From contig CM049316.1 of assembly GCA_026874595.1 (NCBI GenBank), positions 20,545,839 to 20,609,838 on the forward strand: DNA of 64,000 bases. Direction: 5' to 3'. Shown piece by piece: positions 47,947-58,556 of this stretch. The stretch comes from Sipunculus nudus. Lineage: Eukaryota; Annelida; Sipuncula; Golfingiida; Sipunculidae. The notes beneath the pieces were generated by a model. It was not told the origin of the DNA and made no database searches. It worked only from the letters and a program-made list of their open reading frames with translations. A program made the position numbers and the translations under genes. The stretch's first letter is position 1; every line of letters begins with the position of its first letter.

Positions 47947-48774
47947 GTGAGTATTTCATTTGTTTTGTTTTTTATACGGACTCGGTTTTATTAACAGCTG
48001 TCATTGTATGTACTGCTATATTATATTCACTATATGTTTGGGTAAAGGTACACTGTATTTGTAACTATATTATGTATTAATCATTTAGAGATAGGGATAC
48101 TTGCCATTCACCGTTTTTATTAAGCGATTCGTTTGATTATTATCGTAAATTCATCCTGAGGAATTTTTCAAACTCCCCCCCCCCCTTATATTTTGGCTGT
48201 GCTGCCATCTAGTGCCGCTGTGTTTTCGTGTTGGCACCTGGTGACACAAGTCTTTATCGTCGTGCGTACTTTCAATAAACACGTGCTGCCACCTAGTGAC
48301 ACTTTGATGCACTTGACATTTTTTTCCCATGTCAACAACCTTTGAGCCTTTAAATGGAGTTAATGAAAAACTTACCATAACTACATAGTCATATACTTTA
48401 TTTTTTTATTATCCATATTCGCCTTATCCAATTAATCATCCAACATTAGTGCCTTTTTTTGTCTTTCTATCATTTGATCATATTGTGAGTTGTCATTTAA
48501 TTGCCTAGTTTATGGTTTACAGTTGGATAAATCAAACATTCGACATTTGCATCGACATAGCACTGATTCACATAGTTAAGAGTACTAATCAAATATAATA
48601 TACATTTTATATTTGTCCAAAGGATTCTCTTGTTATCATGAAAGTCATCTCATGGTTGATTAATTAAGGTAGCGTTTGTTCCTGCTATTATGAAAGTCAA
48701 TTGCATAGTGACTGAATATAGCAGCAAAAGTTCATATCCATTAGTCTATAAATACAAAATGGTAGACATATTGT

Positions 48775-49278
48775 GTGTTGTTAGCATCCATGGGATACCA
48801 ACTGATGCCAATTATGAGGAAATATCTACTCATATGGCTAAGGTTGGCAAGTCGCTATGATAGTCGTATCTTCCAAAACGCACGAGAAACTGTTGACCTG
48901 CAGGAGGACCAAGAACTGATAGAAACTGAAGATTCTCTAGGTAGCGATTCAGACGGAAGGAGAACGGATTCTGTCAACTCTGATGAATGTGAAGTTAACC
49001 AAGGTCCCGAGATAGGAATAACACCGGAGTATGCACCAGAAGAAATTTTATCAGACGTATCCGAGCCTATGTTACCATCAGATGTCGATGTTCCTCAGTT
49101 TAACATTTAAGAAATACCACTGGATCCATCTGAACCAGAACCCAGTGAGCCTGAACAGAATGTTTCTGCTCAGGAACACATTCCATCCTGGACTTCAGAT
49201 GATATTCCACAAAATTTAGCAGACCACAACGACATTAAAGACCACCTGCTCATCTGTGTTCAGATGAATATGTCGTAG
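48775..49278 (+). pseudogene. Unrecognised acidic reading frame with one stop
   Basis: 111 open codons (48775-49110) end in a TAA, after which the same frame stays open 55 more codons to TAG. It is strongly acidic: DLQEDQELIETEDSLGSDSD, then ILSDVSEPMLPSDVDVPQF, and after the stop DPSEPEPSEPEQNVSAQEH. A steady composition across the stop suggests a coding relic with one nonsense codon. Acidic N-terminal segments of DNA transposases look like this, but no catalytic motif is present. Confidence 0.35.
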
Positions 49279-50399
49279 GATTTAAGAATAGATAAATATT
49301 GTTGTATATTGTTACTAATTTTCATCAGTGATTCATGTTTCAGATGGAACAGCTACGAATAATCTCCATGCTTGTCCTTGACAAGATATCTGAAAAAAAA
49401 TACATAAATAAACAAATACGATAATGGGTGATATAAACGTATTACCCTATCAATTATGGTTATTGCTGATATGTGTTATTACTGATACTGTAAAACGAAT
49501 ATTAATGCTTGTCGATTGGTAAGATACCTAATGACGTGTGTAACAGGCTCGTGTGTATACTCAGATAGTGTAAGTGATGCCCAATTGAGGGCACCCCATT
49601 TATAGTCTTTTAAGTTCATTTTAGTGTCTATGATGTCCAACAGGGGGCATCAACAGTCGTTAATTAGCCATTTGCATATATATTTTCCTTATAGGGTTAA
49701 GTTCACTTATTTAATATGCACACGTCACACTGCGCCTTACATCTGACTCTGCGGCCAAAACGATTTTAATATTCTTCATTTTTGTGCCATTCCGTCTTCT
49801 CGCTTCGGGCGAGATTATCTTACGATGTGCCGCTCTGTACTGTGGATCGAACCTGTGGCTGCTTAAAGCTCACGTCGCGGCGGTCGTGAAGAACAAATGG
49901 TTAGCCCATTCGGTGATCGGACCTAGGTTCGGAGGTGTAAAAGTCCGCCACTTCTAGTCAGTGGTGGTTCCGGGAATTAAGGAAAAGGGAGTTCTAATCC
50001 AGGAGGACAAAGGACAAAGCCTTAAAAAGTCCCCAGGTCCGGGAAAAGGGGTCCAGGTCGCAAAAAATTGTGTGAAACCCTTGAAAAATGTTGCGGAGCC
50101 TGAAAAGGGGGGGGGGGGGGGTAAGACATGAACACATTTATGCTTTAAATACTGTTTGAATAAGGGTATAATGGCCTTACCCGGGTCATAGTCATATAAT
50201 ATGTGTGCTCCCGTCTGAAGTAGTGTATTTCATATACAAATGAGTTTTTTCCCAATGCCGACACTTGTTCAACGAAAGCTGATCATTAACATGCAGATAA
50301 TTGTGTTGCTGACTTCAGATTTAGCCTGATTAACCTTTTTCTGTGTAGTATTAGGAACGCTAATTGTTTCTCAATTCCAGGTTACAATTGAACTGACCC

Positions 50400-50457
50400 T
50401 CATTATATAACCCAGCCCAGTGGCGTCAATTTTTCTTCCAGGGTGGGGGGATGACTT

Positions 50458-50513
<56 letters not shown>

Positions 50514-50572
50514 TAAATATATACCTTTTTTAAGCGTCTCTGAGTGACATATTCAACTATACATATATATAA

Positions 50573-50653
<81 letters not shown>

Positions 50654-50930
50654 TTAATCATATTTCAAATAATTATGATACTTTGGAAAACAAGTTATGT
50701 TGTGAATTCTAAGCAAGGTTTAGCTACATATGACATTGTTTATTAAATGGATCCAGTCTTTAATTCTATTTATTAAAATATTTCATTTGCAATATTATAA
50801 TATTATTCTCTGAAAAGTGTGTCTGTGGGGGGGATGATAACATTGACCATCCCCCCTTGCCAAAAAGTGGGGGAGGGGTATATATACCCCCATCCCCCCA
50901 TATTGACGCCCCTGATCCAGCCGATTTCCC
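50400..50930 (-). repeat. Dispersed repeat, copy B
   Basis: The inverted partner of 30430-30890: TGGCGTCAATTTTTCTTCCA, CTGAGTGACATATTCAA, (AT)n at 50461-50496 and 50600-50652, ATGGATCCAGTCTTTAATTC and GCAATATTATAATATTATTC. It has gained (AC)n and (ATT)n runs that copy A lacks. Confidence 0.8.
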
Positions 50931-52265
50931 CTTTTCTTCCTGCCAAATCTAAGGAGGAATTTGAAGTTACTTTGATTTTAAGTGATACAGCTGTATTTAT
51001 GCGGTTAACTATAAATGTTTTCATATATCCACACGTTTCTTGAATCGAGCAGTAAAAAAAGGATTTCTACATAATTTTCTGTATGTATTTTCATAATTAC
51101 GAGTTATGTATTTTCATGATTAACAGTAATACAGCAGACACGTGATCAACGCCGTCTATAAGACTTAATCTCCAGGCTGAATAGAGACACCCAAACGACT
51201 GCATGTATAATGCCGACTTCGTATTAATGTTCTAGGTTATCATTTGACATGGCTCTTTAACCTCTAATCCAATAATAGTTCCGGGTTACCCGCATGGGCC
51301 TCAGACAGACCGCCCATGCATTACTACAATCAGGATGCGCCAATGAATTTTCAGAAACAAGAATGGTTTTATAAAAAAACAACGAACACAATAAACCTTC
51401 AGATCGTTAATTAATTGCAATTAAAGCCGACGGGCTTTACCAGGGTCTTTTATTAATTAAGGAACTCTCCTATACAGCCTATAAACGTTACAGATGCAGA
51501 TCACTGCATGTGCAACGGTGAGTAACTGCATGATGTGAAACAAAAATAATAGTACATCATAAGGCAATAAATATAATTCAGCTTTTCGGCCCTTCCTGTA
51601 TCAATTCATTGAGCTTTATCTAATACCATTCTAACGCATATTTAATTATATTTAATTGCCAATGGTATTAAACATAGGTTATAAAAGTTTGGTCATATAG
51701 TGGAATAAATAATTGAAAGGTGTTTCATTTTGTCCCTTTATCATTTATAAAATTTAATGAAGGTTTTGATTAAGTTTGACCAAGCTGACGAAAATTAATC
51801 TGAAGGCATAATTTGGTAAAGTGTTTGTCTGCAAAGTTTAAGACAATATGGAAATGCCTACATCTCACGTTTACCTTGTCATATATTCCAAAGAAATCAG
51901 AATTAGCTCCGTATAAATGTTAAGTTACGTTACAATTGTGGAAAGCTTTCATATGTGGGCCTATATTAATGGATGTAAAACTGTATAGTTGTATTGTAAG
52001 TGTTTATATCTTACTAAAATCATTATATGGATATTTATTGCGGACCTATAATATACAACGGAGAATAAGATACAACACCTCAACATTTTGTTATTTCCTT
52101 CCACAGAGAGAAAACAACCCAGTCCCTGTAGACGCAAAGCATTCTTGGTACGCGGAACAGAATTAACATAAGTTCGCCAAAACGATAGGTGCACGAGATT
52201 TGTAGCATTCTCCACACAATTATTAGTTCACTTAAATTTAATCAGGGAATTTGGAAAGACTGAAG

Positions 52266-52890
52266 ATGAAGCATACGTTATCGCATATACATGTTATTTT
52301 TTTGCCATATATAGTTTTATCTGAAGGCTAGTCATTCCGTTGCTCTCCATGTGCCTGCACACGAGTTGGATTGTCAGTCAGCGTTAACTGCAACAGTCAA
52401 AACCTTCCCGAGATCCCTGATATGTGTCAAGATAACGTTACAGAGTTCATACTCTCTGGAAACAAGATATCCCGGATTAGGAAAAACGCTTCCATAAAGT
52501 GTGTTAATCTGATTAAACTGGACCTGCGTTGATCAGAATTCCAGATTTTAGAAACTGGAGCATTCCAGGGCTTGTCCCGTTTGCATGTTTTAGATATCAG
52601 ATACAATTCCACCAGTCGCGGAACGATTATTGTCACAACACTTTATCCGTCGCAGATGGTGTAAATTTGAAATGCATATGGCTCGGATCCACATGATGGA
52701 AAGAGGTGTTGATAAAATCATTGTAGTTTGCTCGAGGAGGTTCCAACTGATGGTATGCCGCACACCCTGGTGGATATTCTTCGACGTCATACATACCTTG
52801 TATGGCCAAGAGAGGACATGATTGTTCATATCCCTGTATTTTGAGCACGTCTGCTGTCAGCGCTTCGATAGGCTTCAGCAATGATACTTC
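52266..52890 (+). pseudogene. Toll-like receptor with most of the ectodomain deleted (copy 3)
   Basis: ATG at 52266 opens a hydrophobic leader that meets TAG at 52329-52331. The frame then reads the TLR N-cap (CSPCACTRVGLSV), NCNSQNLPEIPDMCQDN and FILSGNKISRI. A TGA occurs after KLDLR. After LSRLHVLDIRYN (about 52612) the sequence jumps to the middle of the TIR domain, STSRGTIIV, so the later LRRs, C-cap, membrane segment and TIR box 1-2 are gone. About five bases are lost right after TIIV. The remaining TIR reads HFIRRRWCKFEMHMARIHMM, then MPHTLVDILRRHTYLVWP, ending near 52890. Non-functional. Confidence 0.88.
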
Positions 52891-53499
52891 ATTTCAACTT
52901 GTGTAAGTCACTATGTGGACCGAGAATATAATTCTAATAAGTTACTGTTGTAATGATCAGGTCTTACATCAAACAAACGAGGGGCTCCCAAGCACCGGTC
53001 AGGAGGCCAAGAAGAACACAGAGGCTGAAATTCAGAACAAATCGATCTGTTTGAGGTCATCATTCGATGAAGTTTAAAGTTTAAACTTTGGACTTTGAAG
53101 TTTGTTTTCATAGTACTCTTACACGGGCACATTATGTTTAATATTTCATCTGTTGTGCTCGTGTCGAGTGAGGTGAGAGAGCAATGCAGGTTTTGTTAAG
53201 TGAAATAAATATAAACAAGAAATTTGGAGAAAAATGTTTCCAGTAAAGGTGAGGTGGTTTTCTAATAATCTTTGGTTCTTCGGTCCCGAACTTTAAGTTT
53301 AAGCCATCTCTGACAGGTATTGGTTGTGTTTAGGGAAAGGTGTATTCATAAATAAACGAACCCTTATCCCCACGTGTTTGTTGTAGATTTCAACGGACTA
53401 ACATCTGTATAGTTTAGTTTTTTCAAGGTTTTATCTCTGGAGGCGTGTCCATATTAGAATTCATGTTGTTATTGACGGTCGGCATAATAGGGAGTGGTG

Positions 53500-53548
53500 A
53501 TTGGCCAGAGGACGGTCAGGACGTATGACGTCAGCAAACTAATATAAG
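53500..53548 (+). promoter_or_regulatory. Promoter-like CCAAT/CRE/TATA arrangement
   Basis: ATTGGCC (53500-53506, a reverse CCAAT box), a perfect CRE TGACGTCA (53526-53533) and TATAAG (53543-53548) occur in order with core-promoter spacing. No recognised gene follows; the next 600 bases hold no long frame. It could drive a non-coding RNA, belong to an element, or be chance. Confidence 0.3.
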
Positions 53549-54645
53549 TCGTGATGATGGGGATGTTCGAGACATTTGCCCCTATAGCCTGACGATACCT
53601 GCAGTCCAGGGGCAGGCCTTCATGTATCAAGAGTCTAGACAGCTGATATATGATGCCTATAAGCGTAGCTAGTTGATGTCTGAGGAAGGTCACGGTGATT
53701 TCCCTGTAACGGACTTCAGATGGGGTATCGATTGTGCCGACGGACTGGTTATCTGGCGATTATACCTGTTTTGAGCGCTTCCAGGAACAGACCAAGGACT
53801 TTATTTAATCGCGTAATTGTAGAGGCACTGGATATCGCTTTGTTGAAGCATATTCAGCTACCTAGAACTGGATGTTTCTGGAGACATCAGCTGTGAAAGA
53901 CATTGATTCTAAGTCCAGATGGAATAGTCTGTGTGTTTTGCTTGAACTGTACCTCCAGAGGTAAACGAATATACGAAGGACTGTTGGTGTTCCGGGCTCC
54001 GTGTAACTGTGAGTGGACTGATTGTATTCTGTACACAGCACGAGAGAGCAGAAAGACGACCAGTGCAACATTCTGATGTCACGTGTGACCATGAGAAGTG
54101 TAAACAAGTGTATTGTGTCTAAGAATTGGTGCTTATTTCCATGAATATTTTTTTTATCCTTCAGAACTTTTCAATCCTGTTGACAGGACTTGTGATAACG
54201 GCTTAAGTTTAGGACATACAAGGGAGTTATAACATAGCCACACCTAGGTGCGAGGATTCCTAAAAGATTTCGCAAGTAACATCGCACCTGCCCTAAACCG
54301 GGGACTGCTCACTTCTTATATTGTAACTCCATGGCTGTATTAAGCACTACCAGTGATTGAAAGCTGAGGAGCGTAATTTAGATGGCCCCTGTAAATACCG
54401 GACCGTAGCTCCTCTGAGAGAGTCTCCTTTTCTTGCATAACACAAAGGCGATAGTCTGTTAAAAATCGCAATATAACTATCATTATGTGCTTTAAGAAGA
54501 ATCTCACTATCCTGCAGAATTCAAGTAACATATTGGTACAGATACAAAGTTAGGGTAAATACTGTGTACATTTTACTCGAATTTATATGGTATAAAAATG
54601 TAACACTGCCCTGAGGGAGATAAGTTTAGAAAATGCCTTAATTAA

Positions 54646-54648
<3 letters not shown>

Positions 54649-54723
<75 letters not shown>
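54649..54723. repeat. (AT)n microsatellite
   Basis: About 75 bases of AT with one AAAT break near the start. Confidence 0.95.
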
Positions 54724-54725
<2 letters not shown>

Positions 54726-57220
54726 TTCATGTGTTTTTGTGTCACTGTGTTCCACTTTATATCAAGGGAAGTACATACACACATCAAAATAAATATTTTG
54801 TCAGATGTGGTTTAGACTGATGGGTGCGGCTTTACATTTATATCCGTAGGTCCCCATCTTTGTTCATCCAACCCTGGATACAACTATTTTATCTCGATGC
54901 TATCTTTGCTGAAACTGTTCACATGGTAATCGGCCCATATTCAAGGTCCACATAAAATATGGGTAAATTATGACATACATCGGGCATGGTCGTAGTAACC
55001 ACGGATAGGATCTGTATACATTAATCCCTAAGTGAGAGATCATGCTGTGGCAGCACATAAACAACTAGAATATTTTAGCACTTACAAAACAAAACACATA
55101 TAGGTATCTTCAAATCCCCAAATTGACAGAAAAAATACGCCGTACATATATTTCTAAATCATAGAGATAACAAACATATACATAAATAACATACAAGATA
55201 AAGCTTAAGGTCGCCATATTTTCAAACTCGTCCCGAATCTTGCTAAAAGTAATTTGAGAGTCACATTTCTGGAAAAAAATATATACAATTATTTAAACTT
55301 AATCGTGTATACAAGTAATCCCAGAGACGATGAACTGTTATTCAAATGATTTGACCTTTAAATTAACGGTCAAAGTCACCAGTTTTCAAACTTTTCCGAG
55401 ACATATGATACATTAAAAGTTATGGGGTAGAAAAAAATAAATATCGCTTGATTGGTCCTGAAAATCAAGGTGGCGGACCCCCTCCGGTCCAACCGCATAG
55501 GGTAGGACGCAGCGCACATACCTGTATGTTCGACTGTTTGTAATGAATCTCCTCTTGAACATTGTAAAAGTATTTTTAATAAAAATAACGACGTGATCTT
55601 CCTTTATCACGAATTAAGAAGAATGAAAGTCTGTGAAAATGAAGTGAAAGCAATTTCAAGACTTTGTGTCATGCTTCTTATTTGGACCATTTTATTCAAA
55701 CATAAGAAAACGCTAATACTCCTGCCAGCAATTTTGATCAAAGAAATAACAATAGACGCGATGATAAACCGTTTCAACAATATACGTCACCGATTCTTAT
55801 TGAAAGAATTTATGAACATATAGGTTAATTAACATCAGCTTAGTATGTATGAAAGCTGACATAGTTTTGTGGCGGCAAAAGGCGGTGTCAAAATACAAAG
55901 CACAATCACAGACAGCAATCTAATAATAGGGGCAAGGTATTTAGATCATCAGTATATTTATGTGCAGACAGTAAACTACTTCATATGTATAAGAGTGTTT
56001 AATAGAAACTATCAAGATGACCATTGATTGTTGTATGGGTTGCTTTTAAATTTGCTATGCAAATTTACCCAAATTAGGATATGTCGCGAAAGCTACAAGT
56101 CACATATTTTCTTATGCGCTTGTGGTTTTTTAGAAGAGTCTGTAACGTTTAAAAGACTGTTGGGTTGAAGAGGTTGGTGATTGATATACGATAGATTGTT
56201 TTATATCACTTTTGGAAAACTGTTACAGAATATATGTATGGTACTTATTTTTTATAGAATAGCCTAAATAGCAATAAAAAGCACAAAGACGCAATGTTCG
56301 CTCATTTTCACATAATTTTTAAATTAACACAATTAATGTTTTGGATTAACGTGTTTTGAGAATACAATGGTGTGAGCAGTCTTGCAAAATTAAGACAGAA
56401 GATTCCCTTTTATTTAAACAGTTTCTAATTTGACCATTGCTGCTTTCCTGGGTTTCACGACTGCGTCTATCACAGTTATAAAAATAATTCGGGGTTTCTT
56501 TAATCTTTCAATTATGACGGGGATGTAGCCTTTAGTGATGATGACTGACATTATTATTATCATTATATTTTGGCATCATGTTCCTATGTTAATTATGGTG
56601 AATAAATGTGTGGAACGTGCTCTCATTCAAATCAAATTGAACAAAAGGTAATAAAATTATGATAGAACACATCAAACACGCAACCATCCCTGGCCTGGTC
56701 CTTTTTCCCCACGAAAAGGTTTGGAATCTGCCCTGTGCGCGCTTGATTGGTTGGCCTGTTCCAATTAGTGATGTAACCTACGCCTTTTATGGGCAATGTT
56801 TTACTCATTATTTAGGGATCGCATAATAGATGTTAAGGCCACCCGTTGGGAGCAAAATAAGTACTGACGTTTAAATTGATGATATCACAGTTCTGTGGTT
56901 TGAGTATTTCGATACACAACATTCACAGGTAAGTACTTGTCTTCTCAAAACCCTTCTCTTTGTAAAGCCAGCAAGGTCACACATGTAACATGTACATAAG
57001 AAAAAATGCTCAAATCTAACTGGACAGATGGTCCGGAATATTGGTGTGCCAATGGTCATGGGAATTTCTAACTTGTACATTTTAAAATTTTCTTCCGTAA
57101 TCAAATGCGCGTCTAAATGTGATTTAAAAATTATAAGAATCATGCCATATGTTAGGACCTAAGATATGATTTGCCATGTATTTACTTTCCCGATTTTATA
57201 AGTTTGTTTGCATTAAGGCA
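54724..57220. other. No gene recognised
   Basis: AT-rich DNA with short accidental frames only. A CCAAT-like TGATTGGTTGG at about 56744-56754 lies in a slightly GC-richer patch (56690-56860) without an adjoining exon. Confidence 0.4.
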
Positions 57221-57221
<1 letters not shown>

Positions 57222-57263
<42 letters not shown>

Positions 57264-57272
57264 TATATATAA
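57222..57272. repeat. (AT)n microsatellite
   Basis: AT dinucleotides with one AAAT break. Confidence 0.9.
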
Positions 57273-57942
57273 TTTAGGAGAGATCTAGTTTAATGATATG
57301 CCATTAAATGAACGCTAACCGCACCACGGATGGCATAAGTATAATCATATTTAACAATTATATGAAGTAGTTGATAATAGTAGTTTACCTCGTTGGGCAA
57401 GCCTAAGTAAAAAAAAGTGGTGACACTTACCTTTTAAAAAAATGAACTATTAACCACACCACATACAACACATGATATAAGGAGGTGACGTGAGGAGGTG
57501 GCATAAGTGAAACCGTGGTGACACTAACTGGAAAACAAATCAACTATTTGAACCACACTACACACTGCGCAAGTATTCTCATTCTAGAGAGCATGACCAA
57601 AACAGTGATTCCTGGTTACACAAAATGTTTATTCACAAGCCTCAGGTAACTGAAAAACAATCTATTCAATAAAAAATAATAATTATTATATATGACTCCT
57701 TGATTTGTTGTAAATGAAAGTCACCATTCCGTTAAACTTATTGTACGCACAAGATTTAATGCGATCTTAAGGGAAATTGATAATTAAGCATATATTTCAT
57801 AATAGTCATATTTCATAATACGTATTTATTAATGGTTTGGTCTATACGCATATGTCATAAATGTCATAATTACTAAAGAAAAAGCAAGTATGGTGACTAA
57901 ATAGAAGAAAAACTACTCGATACATATATTTTTTCTGCAAAT

Positions 57943-57943
57943 A

Positions 57944-57978
<35 letters not shown>

Positions 57979-57980
57979 CA
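57943..57980. repeat. (AC)n-(AT)n microsatellite
   Basis: About nine AC units followed by AT units. Confidence 0.9.
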
Positions 57981-58106
57981 GTACATATATATTTATATGT
58001 ACAATATCAATACATATATAGAGGAACTGAATTTAGATAATTTCTTCTACTGCGTTGTTTCATATGTTGCACTCAACAGGTCAATTTATATATATTAGGT
58101 GCGCCA

Positions 58107-58110
<4 letters not shown>

Positions 58111-58159
<49 letters not shown>
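58111..58159. repeat. (AT)n-(GA)n microsatellite
   Basis: AT units (58111-58140) followed by GA units. Confidence 0.92.
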
Positions 58160-58195
58160 GGAGACGTATGCTGCTTATTGCATATAGGACTGGAA

Positions 58196-58245
58196 CATGA
58201 ATACACAGAAAAGCCGCTTCACTGCCGATTGCCGGTCGACAAGAT
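58196..58245 (-). repeat. Fragment of the tRNA-type SINE
   Basis: ATACACAGAAAAGCCGCTTC, then ACTGCCGAT and TGCCGGTCGAC, matches the end of the SINE at 7393-7460, with the B box deleted. It lies about 310 bases downstream of the live TLR, as the 1-356 copies lie downstream of TLR copy 1. Confidence 0.5.
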
Positions 58246-58556
58246 GGACATAAGTAAAAATGTGGTTCTAACCCAAAATGTGCCATTGAAAATTAAAGAA
58301 CTTGGTCCTTATATTATTATTTCTTAAAAATGTTATGGTAAAAACATATAGCTTTGAATTAAAATATGAGAAGCATCTATTTAAGATAAAAAGTGAAATG
58401 TTAAACATTTACACAGTCATATATGTAACTATACAGTGCGTAAGTGAGAATATAACAAAAGGCAAAATGTATTTCTCCTGCACATAAGGAGTTTTACACC
58501 ACATCAGGCTGTAGTACTTTCGTATAAGGTTATATACACAAGGGGTCTCACAAATG

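Noticed and set aside
49840-49960. tRNA-like words (B box GGTTCGATCC on the minus strand)
   Set aside because: No matching acceptor stem or credible A box; at most a worn SINE fragment.
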